From: Pedobacter kyonggii
GTDB lineage: Bacteria > Bacteroidota > Bacteroidia > Sphingobacteriales > Sphingobacteriaceae
NCBI RefSeq assembly: GCF_004310665.1
Contig: NZ_SIXF01000008.1
Location: forward strand, 62,001 to 126,000
Direction of reading: 5' to 3'
DNA: 64,000 bases
Positions 32,830 through 42,442 of this stretch are shown here, in pieces (the first letter of the stretch is position 1; every line of letters starts with the position of its first letter). The notes beneath the pieces are model-generated. The model ran no database searches and was not told where the DNA came from. It saw nothing but the letters and a program-made list of their open reading frames with translations. A program made the position numbers and the translations under genes.

Positions 32830-34203
32830 CTATGGCTTAGACTCGAAATCCAATTTCTTTAATCCATTTTGAACATCTTTGTTCCTCATAAATAGTTTCC
32901 AGAGTAAACCTGAGCGGTAATTTTCAATCATCACCACCATTGGACCCTGATCAATTCCTAAATATCTTTTCGGATACCAGTTGTCCTGCTCTGAAAAGGC
33001 ATCATAAAAGCCATATTTGCCCCAAATTTTATCGCCAAGGTCCTCATAAAGATGTCTGATTACTTTCATCGATTCTTTTGGCGTGTATGGGATTGATGAT
33101 ATAGCTGCGGTAGGAGAGATTACGCCAAAATCTTCCTGAGGGTTATGTGCTGCATAACCTTTTACCGAATAACTGGCTGTTAAGCCCCAGTTATTTTCGC
33201 CATAACCTTTAAATTTCTTAGGGTTGGCTACACAGTAATCGTGTATGGCAAGGGTATGGTTTACATTGTTTTCCCAATAATCGGCATAGCGGTCTTTCAA
33301 TCCTTTCGGGTTTAAACCCAAATAAGAATAGTGTGCCCAAAATAATGGACCTACTGAATTTTTCTGACCTTGATAATCAAGTGTAAAAGGATGACCATAA
33401 AAGTTGAAATTAGTTTTAATCTGCCCGTTTCTTGCCCAGCCCTCATGATAAACCGCTGCAGGAACACCATGCGTAGGAGATGAAGCGGCCATTACATACA
33501 TGATCAAACATTCGTTATAACCTTTTACCGGAAAGTTCATTTCCCATTTATATTCTGGCGACCAATGCCAGTACAATACGTTTTGTCCGTTACGGTACCA
33601 GTTGAAATCGATTCCTTTCCAAAGTTCATCAGCTTTTTTAGCTAATGATTTTTCATTATCGGTTCCATTTTTATAATATTCGTTAATGCAGATTAAGGCC
33701 TGAGCCACAAAAGAAGTTTCTACTAGATCGCCTCCGTTATCTTTTTGCCCGAAAGGACGTACTTTAGCTGTTTCGCCATTAATCCAATGCGGCCATGCGC
33801 CATGAAAACGATCGGCTTTGGATAGGAAATCCAATATTTTATTTAAACGATCTAATCCTTCATTTTTCGTCACATACCCCCTGTCAATCCCACTTAAAAT
33901 AGCCATCAAACCAAAGCCAGTAGCGCCTGTAGCCACGGTGTTCTTATCATTTTCCGGGTACACGTTATCCACATGAAACCGTTCTCTACCAGCACCCGAT
34001 GTTGGTTCAGCTCCATCCCAAAAATATTGGAAGGTCTGTTTTTGCACGAGATCCAATAATTCGATATCGGAAAGATTTTTTTTAATGGTGAGATCGGGAT
34101 TATACTTGCCGTTTTTATTTTTTGTACAAGCGCTAACAAGCAAAAAGGTGTAAAGCGTGGCTACCAGTATAAGTGTAATTTTCTTTGGGTCGGTTTTCAA
34201 CAT
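32830..34203 (-). CDS. Glycoamylase-domain lipoprotein, GH144 endo-beta-1,2-glucanase-like
   Basis: About 457 residues from ATG 34203 (an ATG at 34215 adds four residues). The leader ends in LLVSAC, a lipobox, so the protein is anchored in a membrane. The body is a PF10091 glycoamylase-like (alpha/alpha)6 barrel: QKQTFQYFWDGAEPTSG, VATGATGFGLMAILSGIDRG, GAWPHWINGET, GGDLVETSFVAQALI, YWHWSPEYKW, NNWGLTASYSVKGY, YPKRYLGIDQGPMVVMIENYRSGLLW. This pattern is that of GH144, which contains bacterial endo-beta-1,2-glucanases. With SusCD and a GH3 beta-glucosidase the gene suggests beta-1,2-glucan degradation. Glucoamylase-like activity on other glucans is the alternative. Confidence 0.8.
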   Translation of the reverse strand: MLKTDPKKITLILVATLYTFLLVSACTKNKNGKYNPDLTIKKNLSDIELLDLVQKQTFQYFWDGAEPTSGAGRERFHVDNVYPENDKNTVATGATGFGLMAILSGIDRGYVTKNEGLDRLNKILDFLSKADRFHGAWPHWINGETAKVRPFGQKDNGGDLVETSFVAQALICINEYYKNGTDNEKSLAKKADELWKGIDFNWYRNGQNVLYWHWSPEYKWEMNFPVKGYNECLIMYVMAASSPTHGVPAAVYHEGWARNGQIKTNFNFYGHPFTLDYQGQKNSVGPLFWAHYSYLGLNPKGLKDRYADYWENNVNHTLAIHDYCVANPKKFKGYGENNWGLTASYSVKGYAAHNPQEDFGVISPTAAISSIPYTPKESMKVIRHLYEDLGDKIWGKYGFYDAFSEQDNWYPKRYLGIDQGPMVVMIENYRSGLLWKLFMRNKDVQNGLKKLDFESKP

Positions 34204-34222
34204 AGCACGGAACAAAGGAAAG

Positions 34223-34252
34223 AAAGGTTGTCAGTATTAACCGACAACCTTT
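34223..34252 (-). terminator. Hairpin after susD
   Basis: A 10-base perfect stem AAAGGTTGTC (34223-34232) with GACAACCTTT (34243-34252), 18 bases beyond the SusD stop and immediately before the GH144-like gene. It may cause partial termination, giving more SusC/SusD than enzyme. Confidence 0.82.
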
Positions 34253-34269
34253 ATTAAAAGATTTAAATT

Positions 34270-35742
34270 TTAGTAACCTGGATTTTGTTTTAGCAGATTT
34301 CCACTTAGTTCAATTTCGTTCTGAGGAATTGGCCAAACTTCATTTTTATTTGCTTTCCAGCCTTTAGGGCCAAAAACAGCTAAACCTCTTCCTTGACGGA
34401 TAACATCGAAGTAACGATCATTTTCCATTGCAAGCTCTACTTGTCTTTCTTTCCAGATCGCATTCCGTAAAGTAGTTTTATCCGTAGTGGTAACATCTGG
34501 AAGAATGTTGATATTTCCACCTCTTGCACGTGCACGAACCCTATTTAGTGAAGTTAATGCTTGTGAAGTATTACCTTGCTCGTTGGCAGCTTCTGCATTC
34601 ATTAAAAGAACATCAGCAAATCTTAATACCCTAAAGTTCTGCTGAGCACCTTCGTTAAATCCAGATACCCGCATTGCGAAAGGTACATAAGATTTTTGAT
34701 TGTATCTTTCATTTGGTACAGTAGTAGGAATTAAATCGCCCTGTGGAGTGGTTTCGCCTTTAAACAATATTGTAGCATCCTTGCGTGGGTCTCCTGCCTC
34801 AAAAGCATTAGCTAATGCCTCTGATGGTGTGTTAAAGCCCCAGCCCATAATGCCGGCTACACCTTGAACTTGGCTGTACTGCGAATTAGAAGCATCGGCA
34901 TTTCCAGGAACTAACTCTGCCTGTACCTCGAATAACGATTCAATGTTATTTTCATTCTGAGTTCTAAAACCTTTTTCGAAGTCAGGGAATAAATCATATC
35001 CCATAGTCATTACCTGATTAGTTAATGAAAGAACATCTGCCCATTTGTTTTGATACATAGCTACTTTAGCATGCAGTCCAATTGCCGCACCTTTAGTTGC
35101 TCTGCCTAAATCTGCAGCACCGTATGATTGAGGTAGAGCTGTTGCAGCTTCGTTTAGATCTTTTTCTATTTGGGCATAAACTGCAGCTTTATCTGATTGT
35201 GGCAGATTGTATTCGCTATTGTCTTTAGGTACATGTAACCTTAATACCACGTTGCCATAGGCACGAACCAATCTGAAATAAGAATATGCTCTTATAAATT
35301 TAGCTTCTGCCAGATATCTGTTTCTCAATGTCTCATCCATGGTAATATTTGGAATATTATCAAGAACCTGGTTGCAAAGGTTTATATTCTGGTATTGGCC
35401 TGTCCAAAAATCCTGTAACGACCCATGAGTAGCAGTTACAGTAAATTGATCGTAAAGATTAAAGAAAGTAGCATCGGTAGGTGTACTTCCTTTGTCTGCC
35501 TCATCAGAGCCAGTGCTTTCGATAACAATTGTATTAAAAGCAACGTTGTTCCAGCTGCGTAAGTTGGCATAAATGGCATTTACACCTTTTAAAGCATCTT
35601 CAGGAGTTTTCCAAAAGGTTACTGATGGCTGCTGAGCCTGAGGTGGAACATTTAGAAAATCTTTTTTGCATGATGCAGTTAAAAGTACTGCACTAAATGC
35701 AGCAGCAGCAAAAAATGATCGTGTATTTATATATTTTTTCAT
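34270..35742 (-). CDS. SusD/RagB family nutrient-binding outer-membrane lipoprotein
   Basis: A 490-residue SusD homologue. The lipobox LLTASC places the lipidated cysteine at residue 25. TPR-like helices typical of the family include TFWKTPEDALKGVNAIYANLRSW, LRNRYLAEAKFIRAYSYFRLVRAYGNVVL, and the C-terminal FRVLRFADVLLMNAEAANEQGN and WKERQVELAMENDRYFDVIRQGRG. It sits on the cell surface and caps the SusC channel, binding the glycan. The 10-base gap after susC indicates one transcript. Confidence 0.95.
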   Translation of the reverse strand: MKKYINTRSFFAAAAFSAVLLTASCKKDFLNVPPQAQQPSVTFWKTPEDALKGVNAIYANLRSWNNVAFNTIVIESTGSDEADKGSTPTDATFFNLYDQFTVTATHGSLQDFWTGQYQNINLCNQVLDNIPNITMDETLRNRYLAEAKFIRAYSYFRLVRAYGNVVLRLHVPKDNSEYNLPQSDKAAVYAQIEKDLNEAATALPQSYGAADLGRATKGAAIGLHAKVAMYQNKWADVLSLTNQVMTMGYDLFPDFEKGFRTQNENNIESLFEVQAELVPGNADASNSQYSQVQGVAGIMGWGFNTPSEALANAFEAGDPRKDATILFKGETTPQGDLIPTTVPNERYNQKSYVPFAMRVSGFNEGAQQNFRVLRFADVLLMNAEAANEQGNTSQALTSLNRVRARARGGNINILPDVTTTDKTTLRNAIWKERQVELAMENDRYFDVIRQGRGLAVFGPKGWKANKNEVWPIPQNEIELSGNLLKQNPGY

Positions 35743-35752
35743 TTTAAGTCGA

Positions 35753-38700
35753 TTAGAAAGTTACGTTAACTCCAAAGTTATAAGTGGCAAACAAAGGATA
35801 TACATTGGTGTCAATACCTGCATTCGTTGGTGTTCCACCTACCTCTGGACTAAATCCTTTGTATCCAAAAATGTTAACTGCATTTTGTGCGTTTAAGAAT
35901 ACCCTTAAACGTTGCATTTTCCATTTATTAACAATTGCTGATGGTAAACTATAACCGAGCTGGATATTTCTCAATCTGATATAATCGCCTTTTTCTACAT
36001 AAAATGAGTTCGGCGCATTGTTAAGTCCACCAGCTAAATCTGCCGAAGGATAAGTATTTGAAGTACCCGGACCTGTCCAACGGTGATCAAAGAAATCTTT
36101 GGTGAAGTTTTCATTGCCAAATCTGCTGCTCAGGTTTGCATTAAATACATCTACATCAGCAACGCCTTGTATATCAAGGGTTAAATCGAAGTTTTTGTAA
36201 GCGAAGTTGGTATTTAACCCATAAGTGAATTTAGGATTTGGATTACCAAGAACAACTCTATCTCTTAAGTCGATAGTTCCGTCGCCATTAATGTCTGCGT
36301 ACTTAAAATCACCCTTTTTAAATCCAGGCCATGCTGCGGCCTCTGCATCCGTTTGGAATATACCAGCAACCTGATAGCCATAGAATTCTCCAATAGGTCT
36401 GTTGTTAACAGTTCTCGTAGAAAGATATCCACTGGTTAAGCCTGCGCCACCTTTGTAAATAGGGTTAGCACCCGATGTAACGTTTAATACTTTGTTATTG
36501 TTTATTCCTAAGTTTCCACTGATTGAATAAGTTAACCCACCAGATGTTTTATCAGCCCATGTAGCTAAAAACTCAAAACCACGATTTTGGATATCTGCCT
36601 GATTCGCAATAAGAGAACTGTTTGCGGTTCCTAAACTTCCTAAAACCGGGATATCAAATATCGCCTGTTCTGTTTTTCTGTTATAATAGTCTAACTCAAC
36701 ATTTAATCTGTTTTTAAAGAAGCCCATTTCCAAACCGATGTCCGTTCCTGCACTTCTTTCCCAAAATAAAGTCGGTGGAACAATGCTTCTAATACTAGCA
36801 CCTGTGTAGGGAATACCTCCAAAAATTGCGATTAGGGCTGCAGATTGGTCAACCGTTTGGGTTGATGGATTGAATGGAACTCCTGCATTACCAACTTTAC
36901 CCCAGCTCCCTCTCAATTTCAAGTTGCTAAAGATGTTCTGATTTTTCATGAATTCTTCGTTGCTGATTACCCAGCCTGCTCCGATTGAAGGGAAATTTCC
37001 CCAAACGTTATCAGATCCAAAGAATTGAGATGCACCGTCTCTTCTGATGGAAGCATTTAATAAATATTTATTTTTATAACCATAGTTAACCCTTGCAAAA
37101 TACGATGAGAAGGTACTGAGTTCTCCTTTATCGATAATACTCCTGGCTGCAGCGTCACCTAAAGCCAAATATAAATCTCCTTCAGAGGTGTAAGGTACAT
37201 TTTGTGCATCAGCATTGATGGTATACATTTTATTTCGCTGAGCGGTTTGGCCTGCTAAGATTGTTAAACTATGATCGCTCCATCGTTTATCAAAGGTTAA
37301 GGTATTCTCAACAAGCCAGTTTCTATTCTCAATCCGGTCTATATCAAGTTTACTTATAGTGCTCAACTGAGTGTTAGTAGCCTTGTATTTTGGTACATAA
37401 CCTCTTACTTCTTCCTGTCCGAAATCTCCGCCAATACTTGTTTTGAAGGTAAAGTTTTTGAGGAATTTTAATTCTGCATATACATTACCGTTAATTTTAT
37501 ATTTGGTAGTGTTTTGATTAAAGAAATCGAGTGTAGCCTGAGGATTCATATTGCTTCCATTTCCTAAATTAAAGGCATTTGGATCGCCATAACTGCCATC
37601 TGGATTAAATACAGGTACAACTGGCGATGCCGCATACATACCCCTGAAAATAGTTGTAGGTGCATCTTTTGACTTACTATATGTTCCTGCAACATTATAG
37701 CCGATTTTTAATGGCTCAAAAATTTGGAAATCATTAGCCAACCTTGCAGTATACCGTTTATAATTATTGTTTTTAACAATTCCATCCTGATCAAGATAAC
37801 CCAAAGAGAAATTGTACGTCGACTTTTCTGAACCCCCGCTTATAGATAACTGGTGATTTGTAACAGCCGCACTTCTAAGCACCTGATTATACCAATCAGT
37901 TCCGGCACCTAAATTTGTATTAGCAAATAAAGGTGCTACAGGCGGGGTTTGAAGGCTGTAAGCTTCATTTACCGCAGTTGCATATTCACTTGCATTTGCC
38001 ATTTCAACCTGATTAGTTACTGTTTGAATACCAACAGACCCGTTATAATTAATCACTGCTGTTCCTTTTTTACCTTTTACAGTGGTTACCAGAACAACAC
38101 CATTTGCGGCACGGATACCATAAATTGATTGTGAAGACGCATCTTTTAAAATACTGATGTTCGCAATATCTGCTGGATTTAAAAAGTTAATGTCATCATA
38201 CCAAACACCATCCACTACATATAGTGGCCCAGTTTTTCCATAGATCGTACTTGTACCACGTATAGTAATTTGAGGAGAAGAACCTGGGGTGCCATTATTG
38301 GTAATAGATACACCAGCAACTTTTCCCTGTAATGCACTTACTGGGTTTACAGATGCCTGTTTTGAAATATCTTCTCCTTTTACAGTTCCGACTGACCCAG
38401 TAACATCGATTTTTCTTTGGGTACCATAACCCACAACCACAACCTGTTCCAATTGTTGTGTTGATGAAGCTAATGATACATTAAGAGTAGTTTGATTGTT
38501 TACAGCCTGCTCAAGTGCTGTATAGCCTACAAAGTTAAATACTAATGTGGCGTTGGCCGGCACGCTAATGGAGTAGTTGCCGTTCTCATCTGTTTGCGCG
38601 CCATTTTGTGTTCCTTTAATTAAGATAGTTACGCCCGGTAAAGGTGTCTTATCACCTCCATCAATTACTTTACCTTTTACGGTAATGTTTTGCGCTAATG

Positions 38701-38764
38701 CTACGTTAATTGTTAGCAAACAAAATGCAGCGAGAACAGAAATTCTTGTAAAGATTCTTTTCAT
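35753..38764 (-). CDS. SusC/RagA family TonB-dependent outer-membrane transporter
   Basis: A 1003-residue SusC-type transporter. A signal peptide ends near residue 24 (NVALA-Q), then a carboxypeptidase-regulatory-like domain (residues about 27-100: VKGKVIDGGDKTPLPGVTIL), a TonB-box region EQVVVVGYGTQRK, the plug with SVNPVSALQGKVAGVSI and IRGTSTIYGKTGPLYVVDGV and NPADIANISILKDASSQSIYGIRAANGVVLV, and a barrel ending in FGVNVTF. It imports oligosaccharides with energy from TonB. It leads the PUL; its SusD partner follows 10 bases later. No N-terminal STN domain, so unlike the receptor at 19776 it is not a FecR-type signaller. Confidence 0.96.
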   Translation of the reverse strand: MKRIFTRISVLAAFCLLTINVALAQNITVKGKVIDGGDKTPLPGVTILIKGTQNGAQTDENGNYSISVPANATLVFNFVGYTALEQAVNNQTTLNVSLASSTQQLEQVVVVGYGTQRKIDVTGSVGTVKGEDISKQASVNPVSALQGKVAGVSITNNGTPGSSPQITIRGTSTIYGKTGPLYVVDGVWYDDINFLNPADIANISILKDASSQSIYGIRAANGVVLVTTVKGKKGTAVINYNGSVGIQTVTNQVEMANASEYATAVNEAYSLQTPPVAPLFANTNLGAGTDWYNQVLRSAAVTNHQLSISGGSEKSTYNFSLGYLDQDGIVKNNNYKRYTARLANDFQIFEPLKIGYNVAGTYSKSKDAPTTIFRGMYAASPVVPVFNPDGSYGDPNAFNLGNGSNMNPQATLDFFNQNTTKYKINGNVYAELKFLKNFTFKTSIGGDFGQEEVRGYVPKYKATNTQLSTISKLDIDRIENRNWLVENTLTFDKRWSDHSLTILAGQTAQRNKMYTINADAQNVPYTSEGDLYLALGDAAARSIIDKGELSTFSSYFARVNYGYKNKYLLNASIRRDGASQFFGSDNVWGNFPSIGAGWVISNEEFMKNQNIFSNLKLRGSWGKVGNAGVPFNPSTQTVDQSAALIAIFGGIPYTGASIRSIVPPTLFWERSAGTDIGLEMGFFKNRLNVELDYYNRKTEQAIFDIPVLGSLGTANSSLIANQADIQNRGFEFLATWADKTSGGLTYSISGNLGINNNKVLNVTSGANPIYKGGAGLTSGYLSTRTVNNRPIGEFYGYQVAGIFQTDAEAAAWPGFKKGDFKYADINGDGTIDLRDRVVLGNPNPKFTYGLNTNFAYKNFDLTLDIQGVADVDVFNANLSSRFGNENFTKDFFDHRWTGPGTSNTYPSADLAGGLNNAPNSFYVEKGDYIRLRNIQLGYSLPSAIVNKWKMQRLRVFLNAQNAVNIFGYKGFSPEVGGTPTNAGIDTNVYPLFATYNFGVNVTF

Positions 38765-39143
38765 GCCTTAATTATAAATTTAGTTTAATTGTTAGTTAAA
38801 TGTGAGGTTGTTTTTGCTGATGTGCAAGTGTTTTTACCTCTACATTAATACATCATGAAAAGCCATTTGGTTTAATTATAAAATAAACCAAATGCCATTT
38901 AAGGCTAAAAACACAGTTTTTTGGATTTTAACATCATATTAACACATCAATAAGTGTAAAAATAACACTAAGTGTTTTGTGGGGATCAGAAAGCAACTAT
39001 GAGAGGTAATGATGTAGTGTCTATTTTGACTTGGAGAAGAAAAGAGCCGTAAAATCCGGTTTTTATGCAATCGTTCCTGAAACTATTTGCCTCCGGTTTT
39101 ATAGCGGTAAGTTGAAATATTTTGAAAAGGAGGGTTTAATAAT
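38765..39143. promoter_or_regulatory. PUL promoter region with inverted repeats
   Basis: The 379-base gap between susC and the regulator gene. It holds an 11-base inverted repeat CATTTGGTTTA (38864-38874) and TAAACCAAATG (38884-38894), about 100-130 bases upstream of the susC start, and a 13-base palindrome AACACTAAGTGTT (38964-38976). Either may be the operator of the adjacent regulator. No clear TAnnTTTG box in the susC direction was found near the gene. Confidence 0.5.
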
Positions 39144-42026
39144 TTAAAGCTCCATCAAAAACTCAGTTAGGTTCTTGTCGTGAGGTACTTCGAGCTTTTT
39201 ACGCAAACGGTATCTTCGTATCTCAACTCCTCTTAAACTAATGTTCAATAGCGAAGACATTTCTTTGCTGCTCATATTCATTCTGAGGTAAGCACAAAGC
39301 TTTAAATCGTTCGGAACAAGATCTGGATGTTGTGCTTTTAATTTTTTAAAGAAACTTTCATGTGCTTCGTTAAAGCTATTTTCAAACAAATGCCAGTCAC
39401 GCTCATCATTCATACCATCATTGATTACTTTCTGGATTTTACGTGTTTGATCATCAGAAAGCTTTTTTCCGTTTTCGTCTTTTAATTTGGTGATCTCATC
39501 ACTCAGCTTTTGGAGCAGTTCGTTTTTATAAACCAAGCTCATGGCTGAGTTGGCCAGTTCTCTGTTTTTAGAGGCTAATTCGGCTTGTAATTTCTCTGTT
39601 TGCAACTTGATGATCTGCTTTTCGTTAATCTCTGTTTCCTGCTTCAGGATCTCTTCTTGCTCGGCCTGTAAGCGGTCGCTAATTTTTTGGCTATCCCGCT
39701 GTAATTTTCTTTCGTAGATTTTCTTGCCCAGAATCAACACTACCACAAATAAAACAACATAACACAGAATGGCCCAATTATTTAGATACCACGGGCGCAA
39801 AATGGTAAACGAATAAATGGTTTCCCCGCTTACTGAAGAATCATCGATTTTTGCCCTAACTTTAAAAACATAGTTGCCAGCACTTAAATTGGTAAAATCT
39901 TTTTGTGTGGCATAACTCCAATCAGACCAGGCCTTGGAATATCCCTCTAAATAAAACTGATATTTAACTTTAGCTTGGCGATAATAGGGTAGTGCATAAG
40001 AAATACGGATATTGTTGCGGCTATTTTCAATCTCTGTTGCTTCCTCACCGTTTCCAGCTTCGCTGATCAGCGAAAATTTATCGGTAATATCCTCTACCCG
40101 TCTGATCAATACGGCTGGTAATTTTTGCTTCTGCAGATTCAGTTGAGCCGTAGGATTATAGATTACAAAGCCATCATCCACACTGATTAAGTAAATGGAA
40201 TTACTGATACGACTGATGTTCTCATAATATTGTACCATCCTGCCATCTAAAATGCTAAACTGATTTGAATCTATTTCTACCTTGCCAGGCTCGCTAAAAT
40301 TAACCAGAGCGGTTTTGCCATGATTGATAAACCAGTATTTTTTACCGCCCGCATTGATAATTTTATTGGATGATTCAAAAGAACCAAGCTCTTTATTGAG
40401 TGCTTCGTATTTGGTAAATTTATCACTTAGTTCATCATAGGTATAAAATCCTGCATCAGAAGAAAAAACGATCTTGTTCTCTAAATTGAATATATTGATG
40501 TTGTAATTGCCGGGCAGACCGTTCCTTTCGTCAAAATATTTGGTGCTGGTTACACTCGTATAATTAGGGCTTAAGCTTAATTTATATAGTCCCTTATAAG
40601 CATGCGCTACCCAGATATCTCCCTTATTATCCTGTTCTACATACCTGGAAGGGGCATCAAATCCGGCAATTTTAGCAACAAACTTTAAGCCTGACGCAGG
40701 AGATTCTGTAAAAAGCGAAAGCCCGGTATAAGTGCCCTGAACAAGGTAATTCGGATTTGAGTTTAGCTTTTTAATTGTCCAGCCACCAGATGATCTTGAT
40801 AACCAATCAATTTTATCACCGTTTACTTTAAATGTGCCACTATTATGTCCGCAGATCAACTCATTATCAATAATAGCGAGTTCCCATACCTGCCCTTGTG
40901 AATTAGGGATTAACCGAAAATTGAATGGCAGTAGGTTGTCTGGCGACCATTCGCTATAAAATAACCCCTGGTTGGTACCAAGATAAATTTTATTATTAAA
41001 GATAATGCTGGAGTAAACAGTACCAAACTGACCTGTTTTATCAAAATAAAAATATAAAGGAGAGTTAAGTTCTATACGGTCGATCCCATTGTCAAGACCC
41101 GTCCAAAGATTTTGTTCATTATCGGCATATAAACTTAAAACAGTATTGTTCTGTAAGCCGCTCGATTTATTGATCCGCTGCACAACTCTTCCATTTTCAT
41201 CAATAATGATCAGGCCATTAAGGATAGTACCGTAAGCAAAATATTTATCCAATAAACTTACTCCATTGTTAAGTTGGTAGGTTTTAAGATAGCTATTTGC
41301 TGGTGTATTTAGCGGTGTAAAATCTTTTCCGTCATAGGTAAATAATCCGTTTTTGCTTGTGCCAATGATCAGACCATTGGTTTTATAAGGAAGAATAGAA
41401 AGAATTCCTTCTTTGCCAAGTTTTTCACTGTTTGGGATGTGAACCAATTTGTTGCCAATGAGTTCGAACAAACCTTTTTCCAGTACTTCAATTAAGTACC
41501 TTTTGTTCACCTTATGAAGAAACAGGAAGGATGATGGCGATTTTACAACCTTAATTTTGTTGTTTTTATAGATAAATATTTTCGAAAAGGATTGAAAGAT
41601 TACCCTATCCTGATCTACATATATTTTCCAGACTTCATCATTGATTTTTATTCCTTTTGGCAAAAGATTGGTAAGTGAGCTATAGGTTAACTTGTTGCTC
41701 TTAATCGACCAAAAGCCAAATTCACCAAAGCTACCGGTATAAATTCTACCTTTATCATCTGTCGCGACCGATCTAACAATTTGCCTGTTGGGCATCTGAT
41801 ATTTCTGCCAGTGGCGGCCGTCGAAAGTTAAAAGTCCTTCAGCATTGCCAAAGTACATCACACCATTTTTATCTTTTGCTATGCTCCAGTTCTGGTTTCC
41901 TGACGAATAAACAGATTTTGGATAATTTTCTATATATGGAACGCCTATGCTTTTAATTTCTGATGCATGGATATTTATTGCGAAGCAGGATAATAATAAT
42001 AATAGGAGCCGGAAATAGTTTAGCAT
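39144..42026 (-). CDS. Membrane-spanning propeller/Y_Y_Y regulator with C-terminal LuxR-type HTH
   Basis: About 960 residues from ATG 42026 (an ATG at 42050 adds eight). A signal segment is followed by repeated two-component-regulator propeller blades (WSIAKDKNGVMYFGNAEGLLTFDG, ATDDKGRIYTGSFGEFGFW, LYADNEQNLWTGLDNGIDRI), a Y_Y_Y domain (YQFYLEGYSKAWSDWSYATQKDFTNLSAGNYVFKVRA), one membrane helix (WAILCYVVLFVVVLILGKKI), a long coiled coil (about 80 residues of E/K/Q/L) and a helix-turn-helix near the end (MSSKEMSSLLNISLRGVEIRRYRLRKKL). It lacks the kinase and receiver domains of hybrid two-component regulators, so sensing and DNA binding are in one membrane protein. It is probably the activator of the PUL. 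Confidence 0.85.
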   Translation of the reverse strand: MLNYFRLLLLLLSCFAINIHASEIKSIGVPYIENYPKSVYSSGNQNWSIAKDKNGVMYFGNAEGLLTFDGRHWQKYQMPNRQIVRSVATDDKGRIYTGSFGEFGFWSIKSNKLTYSSLTNLLPKGIKINDEVWKIYVDQDRVIFQSFSKIFIYKNNKIKVVKSPSSFLFLHKVNKRYLIEVLEKGLFELIGNKLVHIPNSEKLGKEGILSILPYKTNGLIIGTSKNGLFTYDGKDFTPLNTPANSYLKTYQLNNGVSLLDKYFAYGTILNGLIIIDENGRVVQRINKSSGLQNNTVLSLYADNEQNLWTGLDNGIDRIELNSPLYFYFDKTGQFGTVYSSIIFNNKIYLGTNQGLFYSEWSPDNLLPFNFRLIPNSQGQVWELAIIDNELICGHNSGTFKVNGDKIDWLSRSSGGWTIKKLNSNPNYLVQGTYTGLSLFTESPASGLKFVAKIAGFDAPSRYVEQDNKGDIWVAHAYKGLYKLSLSPNYTSVTSTKYFDERNGLPGNYNINIFNLENKIVFSSDAGFYTYDELSDKFTKYEALNKELGSFESSNKIINAGGKKYWFINHGKTALVNFSEPGKVEIDSNQFSILDGRMVQYYENISRISNSIYLISVDDGFVIYNPTAQLNLQKQKLPAVLIRRVEDITDKFSLISEAGNGEEATEIENSRNNIRISYALPYYRQAKVKYQFYLEGYSKAWSDWSYATQKDFTNLSAGNYVFKVRAKIDDSSVSGETIYSFTILRPWYLNNWAILCYVVLFVVVLILGKKIYERKLQRDSQKISDRLQAEQEEILKQETEINEKQIIKLQTEKLQAELASKNRELANSAMSLVYKNELLQKLSDEITKLKDENGKKLSDDQTRKIQKVINDGMNDERDWHLFENSFNEAHESFFKKLKAQHPDLVPNDLKLCAYLRMNMSSKEMSSLLNISLRGVEIRRYRLRKKLEVPHDKNLTEFLMEL

Positions 42027-42442
42027 AAAATGGTTAATAGGTAAAGCCATTAATACACAAAGTAAATGAAAAATTGTTTAATAGTCGATCGTTAATGGCC
42101 TATAGTTCTTGACTATTGGTTTAATGATGAAAGCTTTTGATAAATGATCAACAATCGACCTATTAAAAGAGATCGTTTTATGCAATATTATAATGGTCGA
42201 TTGTCTTCAGCATTGGGGCGTTAAGAAACATTAAGCAGTTAAGTAATTAAGGATAGAATACCGGAACCCGCTAACTAGCCCTGATGGCAGTGGCACGAAG
42301 CCAATTCTTCATTGGCGAAGTAAAACGTACAGCAGGACGGGACCTTTGTTGTTTGCAATAACGCTGCGCTCCAAAAAACTTATGATGTTATAATCCCTAG
42401 AATTGAAACTCATCAATCAACTACGGATTATCAACCCGAAAC
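42027..42442. other. Upstream region of the regulator with repeated TAATRGTCGATYG motif and REP-like sequence
   Basis: No gene. Close to the regulator start, three copies of TAATRGTCGATYG occur at 42079-42091 (plus), 42152-42165 (minus, one base longer) and 42191-42203 (plus); the second and third form an inverted repeat (ACAATCGACC/GGTCGATTGT). The rest, about 42250-42360, is a REP-like mosaic (CCCTGATGGCAGTGGCACGAAG, ACAGCAGGACGGGACC). Confidence 0.55.

Noticed and set aside
39144-42026. Hybrid two-component system for the PUL regulator
   Set aside because: Propeller and Y_Y_Y are present, but there is no HisKA, ATPase or receiver domain.
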